From: Flavobacterium sp. KACC 22761
Lineage (GTDB): Bacteria > Bacteroidota > Bacteroidia > Flavobacteriales > Flavobacteriaceae
NCBI RefSeq assembly: GCF_034058155.1
Contig: NZ_CP139148.1
Span: forward strand, 2,356,001-2,420,000
Direction of reading: 5' to 3'
Length of the DNA: 64,000 nt
Within the stretch, counting starts at the first letter, position 1; every line of letters begins with the position of its first letter. Shown here piece by piece: positions 1 through 6,941 of the stretch. A program made the translations under genes and the position numbers. The notes beneath the pieces were generated by a model. It was not told where the DNA came from and did no database searches. It worked only from the letters and a program-made list of their open reading frames with translations.

Positions 1-103
1 GTTCTTAACTAGAACTCCATGCTAAGTTAGCACATCCATTTATATCGTACAAGTCAAGGAAAACGAAACAATACATACCAAAACCATAATAAAACAATAG
101 GCT

Positions 104-1567
104 ATGAGAAAAATTTTTAATCGAGACAATATTTTTTTGTTATTATTAATGCTGTTAGTTTTTGGTAGTAAAGCAAACGCGCAGAATAATGAAAACGGCG
201 ACGGTGGTTTTAACTGGGACGGCATGAATGATTTAGATAATGTTAATGTTGGGCCATCTGGCGGGGGAGGAAATACTCCTGCATGGGATTATGCTTCTAA
301 TTACTGGGATCAAAATCCTAACGATTATATTGGAAGTAATAACGACTATTATAACGAGCAATATAGTACAGGGCCCAGTAATCCTGGATATCCTTCAGGT
401 GGAGGATCTGGTGGTGCTGGGGGTGTTAACAGACAAACCGTATCAGATGTTGCATTGACAAAAAGTGTAAAGCCTGGAGAAACTCATACACAAGATGTCA
501 AGATGTTGAGGGATCCTAATAAGAGCACTAATAAAAAAGTAATAGATCTCGTTATTAATGGAGAAAAAGTCGGCACGGTTACTTTCTTTGCACCTTTGAG
601 GGATGCTAATGGAGTAGATATATATTCTAAAATGACTGTCGAAGTTTTTTCCAATTGTCCTATAGCTATAGCGAGTCTGACACCTATCAATCCAGAAACA
701 TCAAGTTATAATGGTGATCAACACAGTACGAATGGTAATCTTGAGAATGCTTTGGCAGAACTAAAAATTTATGATAATTTTATGCAAATGAGCTTTAATG
801 TGCCAATTAATGAAGAGGAAGATCTAGTAATTACAACAAGTGGGGTGCCATTAGATACACCTCAAGCTTATGAAAACGCACTCAACGAAGCGGGCAAAGG
901 CGATTTTAAAATTATAAATGGCGTTGTTAAAATTAAGGCAGACAATGGAACTTATGTTTTAACCTCAGATACAAATGTCTCATCACCAACTGTTTTAAGT
1001 AGAGTCAAAAATTTAGCCGCAATTTTAACCAAGAGCCTTGGAGGAGACCAAAAAGAAGTTTATATTAATACCGAAAAAGGAGAAAAAAAATCAGAAGATA
1101 ATCAAGCATGGACACGTAAAATATTAGGAGCGACATTTCAAACTATTTATTTAAATATTAATGGCGGATTTAATGCAGAACTGAATAATCTTAATAACTT
1201 TAAAAGTATTATAAAGCATGAACTGTTTCATGTGGAAGATAATAGAGACGAAAATTTTAGGAGTGATTTATCTACACACGCAGATGTATATGTTAGAGCT
1301 GCAAATAATTATACGTATAATACGACTACCGATGATTTTAAAATGCACAATGCGGCAGCATTTGCGAAGTATTTATTAAATATGGCTAAAGACTCAGAAT
1401 TTTCATTAAATGATATCTTGACGAAAATTACTGCATTTAATAAAAACAATGGTGGGGTAAAAATTTTGACTCCATCAGGAGCTTTTTCAAAAGCAACAAT
1501 AACTTTACGAGTACAATATAAAAATGTAATATCTGAACCTATAGAATATGGAAAAATCGATGAATAA
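104..1567 (+). CDS. Exported HExxH zincin-like protein, candidate polymorphic toxin
   Basis: A 487-residue protein with a clear Sec signal peptide ending near ANA-Q (residues 1-26), then a Gly/Asn/Asp/Tyr-rich low-complexity stretch to about residue 110 and a folded remainder. Residues 372-376 read HELFH, a perfect HExxH zinc-metallopeptidase motif. H392 and D394 (context THADVY) lie about 20 residues on and could supply the third zinc ligand. There is no T9SS C-terminal domain and no lipobox. The stop codon overlaps the start of the first of several paralogous lipoprotein genes, so the two are translationally linked. A Gly-rich linker, a C-terminal enzyme-like domain and a following paralogue array together resemble a polymorphic toxin with immunity genes. 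The catalytic motif is seen; the toxin role is inferred. An ordinary secreted metallopeptidase is the alternative. Confidence 0.6.
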   Translation: MRKIFNRDNIFLLLLMLLVFGSKANAQNNENGDGGFNWDGMNDLDNVNVGPSGGGGNTPAWDYASNYWDQNPNDYIGSNNDYYNEQYSTGPSNPGYPSGGGSGGAGGVNRQTVSDVALTKSVKPGETHTQDVKMLRDPNKSTNKKVIDLVINGEKVGTVTFFAPLRDANGVDIYSKMTVEVFSNCPIAIASLTPINPETSSYNGDQHSTNGNLENALAELKIYDNFMQMSFNVPINEEEDLVITTSGVPLDTPQAYENALNEAGKGDFKIINGVVKIKADNGTYVLTSDTNVSSPTVLSRVKNLAAILTKSLGGDQKEVYINTEKGEKKSEDNQAWTRKILGATFQTIYLNINGGFNAELNNLNNFKSIIKHELFHVEDNRDENFRSDLSTHADVYVRAANNYTYNTTTDDFKMHNAAAFAKYLLNMAKDSEFSLNDILTKITAFNKNNGGVKILTPSGAFSKATITLRVQYKNVISEPIEYGKIDE

Positions 1568-2003
1568 TTTCAAAATTGGAATAGTGCTTTTAGTCTCGTT
1601 TTGCATTTCATGCAGTAAAAAAAGTGAGATTGAATCGACTTTTAGGACTAGTGAAAATGAATACTGGAAATATAAAAATTATTGCTTAGGTACAAAAGGA
1701 ATTTACTTCCAATTTAAAGAAGATGGCTCTTATGATAAATATTTATTGTACATAGATGAAGGATTTAGCAGATTTAATACAGACATGGGGGGGGGGATTG
1801 ATAGAAGAGTGTGGTCAATAAAAGATGATTCGACATTTGTTTTTGATAATGCAGAATATCATATAGAAAAAATAAGCAAGGAGGAAGTTTTGCTCTCTTA
1901 TTACCACTACAAAATTAAGGATAAAAAGTGTTTTATCAGTCTAAAAAAATTAGTTGATGGTCCAAGGGGACCTAAGTCTTTAGATTCTGTGAAAGTAAAA
2001 TGA
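1560..2003 (+). CDS. Paralogous lipoprotein 1, candidate immunity protein
   Basis: The predicted product is 147 residues with a lipoprotein signal peptide: MNNFKIG, a hydrophobic core and the lipobox ISC-S. I chose the ATG at 1560 rather than 1548 because the paralogues at 2093 and 2621 begin with the equivalent MNKF; this start overlaps the upstream stop by 8 bp. It shares the SKKSEIES motif after the lipid-modified Cys, an EYWKY block, a WSIK.DSTFVFDN block and the WVDGP-like tail with its sisters. No known domain is recognised. A run of ten G (1787-1796) lies inside the coding region, where the paralogues differ in sequence, and could slip. As a periplasm-facing lipoprotein directly coupled to the HExxH protein, it is a reasonable immunity candidate; that is inference. 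Confidence 0.7.
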   Translation: MNNFKIGIVLLVSFCISCSKKSEIESTFRTSENEYWKYKNYCLGTKGIYFQFKEDGSYDKYLLYIDEGFSRFNTDMGGGIDRRVWSIKDDSTFVFDNAEYHIEKISKEEVLLSYYHYKIKDKKCFISLKKLVDGPRGPKSLDSVKVK

Positions 2004-2020
2004 TAAAATAATATGATTGA

Positions 2021-2052
2021 CCTAACAGGTTTTTAAAACCTGTTAGGTTTTC
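2021..2052 (+). terminator. Hairpin terminator of array unit 1
   Basis: A 10-bp inverted repeat (cctaacaggt / acctgttagg) with a short T/A loop is followed by a T-rich stretch, 18 bp after the stop codon. The same hairpin recurs at 2561 and 3941. Confidence 0.8.
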
Positions 2053-2092
2053 ATTAATACCTAATTGCCTTTTTCAGCACATAAAAAAATCA

Positions 2093-2539
2093 ATGAATAA
2101 ATTCAGAATTGCAATAATGCTTTTAGTTACACTTTGCATTTCATGCAGTAAAAAAAGCGAAATTGAATCAATTTTTACAACTAGTAAAGATGAGTATTGG
2201 CATTATCGAGATTACTGCTTGAATACAAAAGGCAATTACTATAAATATAATAAAAATGGTATTCGCGACAAGTATTCACTATATATCAACAAAGGATTTG
2301 TCTTGGCTAATATAGATGGAGATTACGAAGAAATAAATATTCCATGGTCAATAAAAAATGATTCAACATTTGTTGTCAACAATGGAGAATATCATATAGA
2401 AAAAATAAGCAATGAAGAAATTTTGCTTTCCTATTATCATTATAAAATTAAGGATAAAAAATGTTTTGTTAAACTAACAAAATGGGTCGATGGTCCGGAA
2501 GGTCCTAAGCCGTTAGATTCTGCGAAAGTACAACGATAA
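2093..2539 (+). CDS. Paralogous lipoprotein 2, candidate immunity protein
   Basis: The 148-residue product has a signal peptide and the lipobox ISC-S at about residue 18. It is closely similar to the neighbours at 1560 and 2621 at both ends: SCSKKSEIES at the start and IKDKKCFVKLTKWVDGPEG at the tail. Residues roughly 40-85 differ. It sits between two copies of the cctaacaggt hairpin. No known domain is recognised. The differences in the middle would suit recognition of different cognate toxin variants, but the sequence alone does not prove this. Confidence 0.7.
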   Translation: MNKFRIAIMLLVTLCISCSKKSEIESIFTTSKDEYWHYRDYCLNTKGNYYKYNKNGIRDKYSLYINKGFVLANIDGDYEEINIPWSIKNDSTFVVNNGEYHIEKISNEEILLSYYHYKIKDKKCFVKLTKWVDGPEGPKPLDSAKVQR

Positions 2540-2560
2540 ATACTAATATACTTGATTAAT

Positions 2561-2592
2561 CCTAACAGGTTTTCAAAACCTGTTAGGGTTTC
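2561..2592 (+). terminator. Hairpin terminator of array unit 2
   Basis: The 10-bp inverted repeat cctaacaggt / acctgttagg recurs here with a slightly different loop (tttcaaa) and a following T-rich stretch, 21 bp after the stop. Confidence 0.75.
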
Positions 2593-2620
2593 GTTATTTT
2601 TCAGCACATAAAAAAAATCG

Positions 2621-3064
2621 ATGAACAAATTTAAAATTGTAGTACTAATTTTAGTCCAACTATGCGTTTCATGCAGCAAAAAGAATGAAATAGAATCTAT
2701 GTTTGTGACAAGTAAAAACGAATATTGGAAATATCAAGATTACTGTTGGAATAATAAAGGTGTTTATTTTAAATGTAATAAAAATGGCAGTAGTGACAAG
2801 TATCGTTTCAATACTGATGAGGGGTTTTTATTGTTTAATACAGATGGGGATCTTGAAATTATAGGCTCTTCTTGGTCCATAAAAAATGATTCAACATTTG
2901 TTTTTGATAATGAGGAATATAAAATTGAAAAAATAAGCAACAAAGAAATTTTGCTTTCCTATTATCACTATAAAATTAAGGATAAAAAGTGTTTTGTTAA
3001 ACTAACAAAATGGGTTGATGGTCCGAAAGGCCCTAAGCCTTTAGATTCTGCGAAAGTAAAATGA
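2621..3064 (+). CDS. Paralogous lipoprotein 3, candidate immunity protein
   Basis: The 147-residue product is the third intact member of the array, with lipobox VSC-S at about residue 18. It shares WSIKNDSTFVFDNEEY, a YYHYKIKDKKCF block and the PLDSAKVK end with the other members. The centre (about residues 45-80) is divergent. It is followed by a different hairpin (atgcagtatttg arms) from the one used by units 1, 2 and 4, so the unit boundary has been altered here. Function is unknown; it is a candidate immunity paralogue by context. Confidence 0.7.
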   Translation: MNKFKIVVLILVQLCVSCSKKNEIESMFVTSKNEYWKYQDYCWNNKGVYFKCNKNGSSDKYRFNTDEGFLLFNTDGDLEIIGSSWSIKNDSTFVFDNEEYKIEKISNKEILLSYYHYKIKDKKCFVKLTKWVDGPKGPKPLDSAKVK

Positions 3065-3075
3065 TAAATAATTTA

Positions 3076-3110
3076 ATGCAGTATTTGTGTTTTCAAATAC
3101 TGCATATTTT
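3076..3110 (+). terminator. Hairpin terminator of array unit 3
   Basis: Perfect 12-bp arms (atgcagtatttg / caaatactgcat) with a 6-nt loop are followed by a T-rich stretch. It occupies the position held by the cctaacaggt hairpin in the other units. Confidence 0.7.
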
Positions 3111-3115
3111 AGAGT

Positions 3116-3275
3116 ATGAATAAATTTAAAAGGCAGTATTGCTTTTGATGTTGTTTTGTATTTCATGCAGTAAAAAAAGTAGTATAGAATCTATATTACT
3201 AGCAAACACAAATGAATATTGAGCATATCAAACTATTGCTTAAAAAGCAAAAATATTTATTTTCATTATAATGAA
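3116..3275 (+). pseudogene. 5' remnant of a fourth paralogous lipoprotein
   Basis: From the ATG at 3116 the DNA matches the start of the array genes (atgaataaatttaaa, then tttcatgcagtaaaaaaag) but is frameshifted in the signal peptide. In the restored frame it reads SCSKKS-IES and NEY followed by a stop where the sisters have NEYW. Weak similarity (CLKSKNIYFHYNE) continues to about 3275 across further stops, and then the similarity ends abruptly. The matching 3' end of such a gene is found at 3819-3923, beyond an unrelated lipoprotein gene. Confidence 0.75.
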
Positions 3276-3331
3276 GTTAGTAGTAATTCCCTACAACAAC
3301 AAAAGAATTCAATAACTAATACGATAAAGCT

Positions 3332-3805
3332 ATGAAAATTTTTTACCTATCTGTTTTAATGATGTTTATTGTTAGTTGTGATTCAAATAGAATACCAAAA
3401 GATTTTGCTGTGAAAATTGATTACTTTGGAGAGCATTACAATTCTAAAACGGGTGTTTATACGAGAAAATATAATTTTAAACAAAAAAGCGTAAAAATAT
3501 TATTATCAGAAAAACAAAAGTCAAAGCTCTATAGTTTTTATAACGAAATTGACTTTCTTTCTTTTCCCACTGAATTTGAATGTGATACATTGAAAGGTGG
3601 AGGAATCATACCGAGTTTTTGGTTTACTATTGAAATCACCGCAAATGGAATAATTAAATCATCAGGTACAAGTAGTAGATGTGATTATAAGATTGAAATG
3701 GAAAAAGAAAAAAAATTAATAATCTTTTTCGACGAAATAAGAAATATGATTGAAGAAGATAAAGCATATAAATCCTTGCCAGAATCAGACAGAATGAGTC
3801 TATAA
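3332..3805 (+). CDS. Unknown lipoprotein lying inside a broken array copy
   Basis: The 157-residue product has a short signal peptide and the lipobox VSC-D (Cys at about residue 16). The mature part contains a YFGEHYNSKTGVYTRKY block, two Cys residues (ECDT and SRCDY) and a long charged C-terminal helix (MEKEKKLIIFFDEIRNMIEED). It shares no similarity with the array family that flanks it on both sides. Its ends lie between the 5' and 3' halves of the fourth array copy, as if a non-homologous gene had replaced the centre of that copy. It vaguely recalls DUF6438-type small lipoproteins, but I cannot confirm that. Function is unknown; it could be an immunity protein for another toxin type. Confidence 0.65.
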   Translation: MKIFYLSVLMMFIVSCDSNRIPKDFAVKIDYFGEHYNSKTGVYTRKYNFKQKSVKILLSEKQKSKLYSFYNEIDFLSFPTEFECDTLKGGGIIPSFWFTIEITANGIIKSSGTSSRCDYKIEMEKEKKLIIFFDEIRNMIEEDKAYKSLPESDRMSL

Positions 3806-3818
3806 AAAAACTAGCGCT

Positions 3819-3923
3819 AACTATCATTATAAAATTAAAGATGAAAAGTGTTTTGTACGCCTTATAAAATGGGTTGATGGTCCAGAAGGTACTATGCCTT
3901 TAGATTCTGCGAAAGTGAAATGA
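3819..3923 (+). pseudogene. 3' remnant of a fourth paralogous lipoprotein
   Basis: This stretch translates in frame as YHYKIKDEKCF, then IKWVDGPEG, then PLDSAKVK and a stop. That is the tail shared by the genes at 1560, 2093 and 2621. It has no start of its own. The cctaacaggt hairpin terminator follows at the usual distance, which shows that the whole 3' end of a unit has been kept. Confidence 0.85.
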
Positions 3924-3940
3924 TAAAATAATATGATTAA

Positions 3941-3972
3941 CCTAACAGGTTTCAAAAACCTGTTAGGTTTTC
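3941..3972 (+). terminator. Hairpin terminator of the broken unit 4
   Basis: The hairpin cctaacaggt / acctgttagg occurs a third time, 18 bp after the stop of the remnant and followed by a T-rich stretch. Confidence 0.75.
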
Positions 3973-3983
3973 ATTAATGTCTT

Positions 3984-4529
3984 ATGCATAATAATATGGA
4001 TGGTATTTTAAAAAAAATGATCTTTTTCTTTTTCTTTTTAACAGTTTTAAGTTGTAAGAATGAGGATAAACCAAATGTAAAAGAGATCGATTTGATTTCT
4101 GAAGGAAGAAGTTTAATTAGGGAGTATAGTAGTATACTAATTGATTCAGTGGAACAATTTGATGTAAGACCGGAGAATGAAAAAAATGACTTGCCAAAAA
4201 TAACAATTGGTTTAATTGATTCTATACCAAAGAGAAAAGAAAAATTAAATCAAGGCAGAACAGACGGACATACGTTTGTTTCATTTAAGTTAGAAAAGGA
4301 GGATTTAATTAAGTTCAAGTCTCCATACAAACTGTATCTGATTAAGGAAAAAAGCAGCAATGTTAATGTAGTGTTTGTGATTATTTCGGAGTTAAATATA
4401 AACGGAAATAATGCATACGTTGTAGTGAAAAAAGTCCGAGGAATAGGTATGGTTGAAGATACTTATTATTTTAAAAAAGAAAATGGAACATGGGTTTTTG
4501 AAAAAAAGAGATTATCAAAGATGGGATAA
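3984..4529 (+). CDS. Unknown lipoprotein
   Basis: The 181-residue product has a Phe-rich signal peptide and the lipobox LSC-K. ATGs at 3984 and 3996 are both possible; the second gives a more compact signal peptide. The mature protein has a predicted alpha/beta pattern, with KITIGLID, YKLYLIKEK, VNVVFVIISEL and a C-terminal YYFKKENGTWVFEK beta hairpin. The last of these is reminiscent of small cystatin-like or NTF2-like lipoproteins. It is not similar to the array proteins upstream. It closes the first accessory island and is followed by a strong terminator. Function is not recognised. Confidence 0.6.
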   Translation: MHNNMDGILKKMIFFFFFLTVLSCKNEDKPNVKEIDLISEGRSLIREYSSILIDSVEQFDVRPENEKNDLPKITIGLIDSIPKRKEKLNQGRTDGHTFVSFKLEKEDLIKFKSPYKLYLIKEKSSNVNVVFVIISELNINGNNAYVVVKKVRGIGMVEDTYYFKKENGTWVFEKKRLSKMG

Positions 4530-4591
4530 TATTAAATGTTCTAAATTAATCGTTAATGGTGCTATTGAAATCACAGAACTTTCTATTATGC

Positions 4592-4624
4592 AAAAAGACC
4601 ATCAGTAGTGATGGTCTTTTTGTT
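4592..4624 (+). terminator. Terminator closing the first accessory island
   Basis: The arms aaaaagaccatca and tgatggtcttttt form a strong stem with U-rich tails on both strands, so it can also act for the leftward gene ending at 4656. Confidence 0.85.
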
Positions 4625-4655
4625 ATATAATTTAGGAGGAAGGATTAAAGATTAA

Positions 4656-6062
4656 CTATTTCAATCCATTAACAGAAACATTTACGGTTCCGTTTATTTT
4701 TATAAAAGCGATAATTGCTTGATTTGTCAATTGAATTTTATCAAATACAATATCCTCCATTTTTCCATTTACAAAAACACCGGGCATTGGTGAATAATTC
4801 CTTAAATAAGAAGCCATGCTTTTTTTGCCTTCCTCTAAGTTTGGTTGTATCGAGTAACGACAACTTGCTTCCATTTTTCTTAAAATATAACCTTGTCCTA
4901 GCCAGCTTGCAGTACGCATTAATTTGCTTTTGGTATCCAAAACATAATCTAATTTGTCGAAATAGATTTCTTTTGTCTGCGGATTATATTGCGGAAATCC
5001 GTTAAGATACAATGTTCCGTTTATTGAGCCTAAAACATCCAATGCGATAACCATTTTTCCATCTTTATGCCAAATGGAAACATTTTTCACCGTTACTTTT
5101 TTGCTTCCGGATCCAAATTCGTGATCTGCAAAATTTTTCGTCATGATTTTGGAAGCATCTGCGTAAGTGGAGATTGCTGCAATATTGGCGCTAACCTGAT
5201 TTGGGATTTTAGCAACAGGTTTCAAAACAATTTTATTCGCATTGAATTTAGATTCTGGTTGTTTGCCAACAATGGTTTCCATGTTGCATTTCATTCCCAT
5301 GTCTAATAAAAAGGAATCATTTTTGAGTTTTGCATTTGTTGAATACACTTCGATAGGTGCAATTCTCAACCAGCTTTCATAGGTGTCACTCATTTGAAAT
5401 GGAGTGCATATTTTTTCTAATGCAGTTAAAACATTCGGCTTAAAATCCATTGATTTTTCTATTGACTCGTCGATTTTCTTTTCAATTTTTGATTTGAAAA
5501 TAGAAATTGCTGGATTTATCAAATAGGTAATTGGCATACTTTTTCCAAAAACCATCATAGTTGGGCTTTCGTTCCAATCCAATGATTTGAATTCGGTTTT
5601 AGTGTTTAATTTCCAATTGGTCAAAGCAACATCGCTAGATAAAGTGATTACTCCATTCAAATTAAATTCACGAGTATCATAAAGTTCGACTCCCAGTTTT
5701 TTTGTTCCAATTCGATATTTTACAGTTGCTTTTAAAGGCAAAATAGTTTTGATTTTTTTATCTGGATTTGAAGGGTCGTTCTGGATTTTTATTGGAGCCT
5801 GTTTCCATACTTTCATTTCAATATCGTCATCTTCGATATTGTTGTCTTCATAAATCAATCCGTTTAAAAGAGCATTCGTCTGATTTTCGATATCAGCCAA
5901 TTTTACGTTTATCGGCAAATTTATAAACGACGGATTTGCATCATAAACCAATGGACTCGCATCGTCAGGTTCCGGTTTTAAAGTTTCTAATTTTTGAGAT
6001 GTTGAACAGCCAGCAAGGATTGCAGCAGCTGTAAATAAAGCGAAAATTGAAGTAAGCTTCAT
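4656..6062 (-). CDS. DUF4403 family lipoprotein
   Basis: The product is about 468 residues. I place the start at 6062 (MKLTSIF) because an upstream ATG at 6086 would sit on the likely promoter core. The signal peptide ends in the lipobox LAGC-S. The body matches the DUF4403 family as I know it, with the early region INLPINVKLADIENQTNALLNGLIYED and a long mixed alpha/beta chain probably related to lipid-binding BPI/TULIP-like folds. The molecular function of DUF4403 is not established. The gene is transcribed alone, convergent with the first island and divergent from the ABC exporter operon. Confidence 0.8.
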   Translation of the reverse strand: MKLTSIFALFTAAAILAGCSTSQKLETLKPEPDDASPLVYDANPSFINLPINVKLADIENQTNALLNGLIYEDNNIEDDDIEMKVWKQAPIKIQNDPSNPDKKIKTILPLKATVKYRIGTKKLGVELYDTREFNLNGVITLSSDVALTNWKLNTKTEFKSLDWNESPTMMVFGKSMPITYLINPAISIFKSKIEKKIDESIEKSMDFKPNVLTALEKICTPFQMSDTYESWLRIAPIEVYSTNAKLKNDSFLLDMGMKCNMETIVGKQPESKFNANKIVLKPVAKIPNQVSANIAAISTYADASKIMTKNFADHEFGSGSKKVTVKNVSIWHKDGKMVIALDVLGSINGTLYLNGFPQYNPQTKEIYFDKLDYVLDTKSKLMRTASWLGQGYILRKMEASCRYSIQPNLEEGKKSMASYLRNYSPMPGVFVNGKMEDIVFDKIQLTNQAIIAFIKINGTVNVSVNGLK

Positions 6063-6085
6063 TGGTACAATTTTTTTGAGTGACA

Positions 6086-6093
6086 CAAAATTA
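6086..6093 (-). promoter_or_regulatory. Promoter core for the DUF4403 gene
   Basis: TAATTTTG on the minus strand fits the Bacteroidota TAnnTTTG element and lies 24 bp upstream of the chosen ATG. I see no clear TTG -33 box. Confidence 0.4.
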
Positions 6094-6239
6094 AGAAAAC
6101 TATTAAATAATTGTAAAAAAGTGTAACAATTGCGAAAGAGAGCCGTCTTATTTAAATATAAAAATGAAATTATTAACGTTTTGTTATCATAATTTACTTA
6201 TAAAAAATATTATTATTGTTTTAAAAAATTAACAATACC

Positions 6240-6941
6240 ATGATTGAAATCAAAGATTTGCATAAATCCTATAAAATGGGAAGTTCAGAACTGCATGTGT
6301 TAAAAGGCATAAATTTTAATATTGAAGAAGGCGAGCTTGTAGCTATCATGGGATCTTCGGGATCTGGTAAATCGACGCTTCTTAATATATTAGGAATTTT
6401 AGATGAAGCCGATTCTGGAAGTTATGTTTTAGATAAAACTCCAATTAAAAAACTGAACGAAACCATTGCGTCTAAATACCGCAACAAATTTTTAGGATTT
6501 GTTTTTCAGTCTTTTAATTTGATCAATTATAAAAGCGCGCTTGATAATGTGGCAATGCCATTGTATTATCAAGGAATAAAAAGAAAAGAACGTTACGAAA
6601 TTGCAATGAAATATTTGCAGAAAGTTGGGTTGGGTTCACATTCACACCATTTGCCAAGCGAGCTTTCTGGTGGACAAAAACAACGCGTTGCTATTGCAAG
6701 AGCGTTAGCCTCAAATCCAAAAGTATTATTGGCCGATGAGCCAACTGGAGCTTTGGATACTAAAACTTCTTATGAAGTAATGGAGCTTATTCAAGGAATT
6801 AACGATGAAGGAAAAACCATTTTGATCGTTACGCACGAACCTGATATTGCCGCAATGTGCAAAAGAAATGTGGTCCTGAAAGACGGACTAATTATCGATG
6901 ATAAAAAAGTAGAACAAGTTAGAGCTTCATCATATGTTTAA
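6240..6941 (+). CDS. ABC transporter ATP-binding protein, MacB/LolD type
   Basis: The 233-residue ATPase carries Walker A GSSGSGKST (38-46), a Q-loop FVFQSFN (about 87-93), the signature LSGGQ (142-146), Walker B VLLADE (162-167), a D-loop GALD and the switch His in THE (199). This length and the SYKMGSSELHVLKG start are typical of the MacB/LolD/FtsE branch, which powers permeases that work on periplasmic or membrane substrates. The stop overlaps the next permease gene by 8 bp. It is the first gene of a six-gene tripartite export operon. Confidence 0.95.
   Translation: MIEIKDLHKSYKMGSSELHVLKGINFNIEEGELVAIMGSSGSGKSTLLNILGILDEADSGSYVLDKTPIKKLNETIASKYRNKFLGFVFQSFNLINYKSALDNVAMPLYYQGIKRKERYEIAMKYLQKVGLGSHSHHLPSELSGGQKQRVAIARALASNPKVLLADEPTGALDTKTSYEVMELIQGINDEGKTILIVTHEPDIAAMCKRNVVLKDGLIIDDKKVEQVRASSYV

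Larger units (their letters stand above)
1560..3923 (+). repeat. Tandem array of about 530-bp paralogous lipoprotein units
   Basis: Three intact genes (starts 1560, 2093, 2621) and one split copy (3116-3275 and 3819-3923) share the same order of elements: a short leader, a lipoprotein gene of about 147 codons and a hairpin terminator. The leaders before 2093 and 2621 share the string cagcacataaaaaaa. The last 35 or so codons are nearly identical between copies (YHYKIKDKKCF, WVDGP, PLDSAKV), while the middle of each protein is divergent. This pattern fits tandem duplication with diversification in the centre of the protein. Confidence 0.85.

Noticed and set aside
40..225. A 61-codon minus-strand open frame at the left edge
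   Set aside because: It overlaps the signal peptide region of the zincin gene on the opposite strand and has no support.
104..1567. T9SS or T6SS effector
   Set aside because: There is an ordinary Sec signal peptide, no T9SS sorting domain, and no PAAR, Hcp or VgrG domain or neighbour in the window.
2021..3972. CRISPR-like direct repeats
   Set aside because: The hairpin repeats are about 540 bp or more apart and follow genes; there are no short regular spacers or cas genes.
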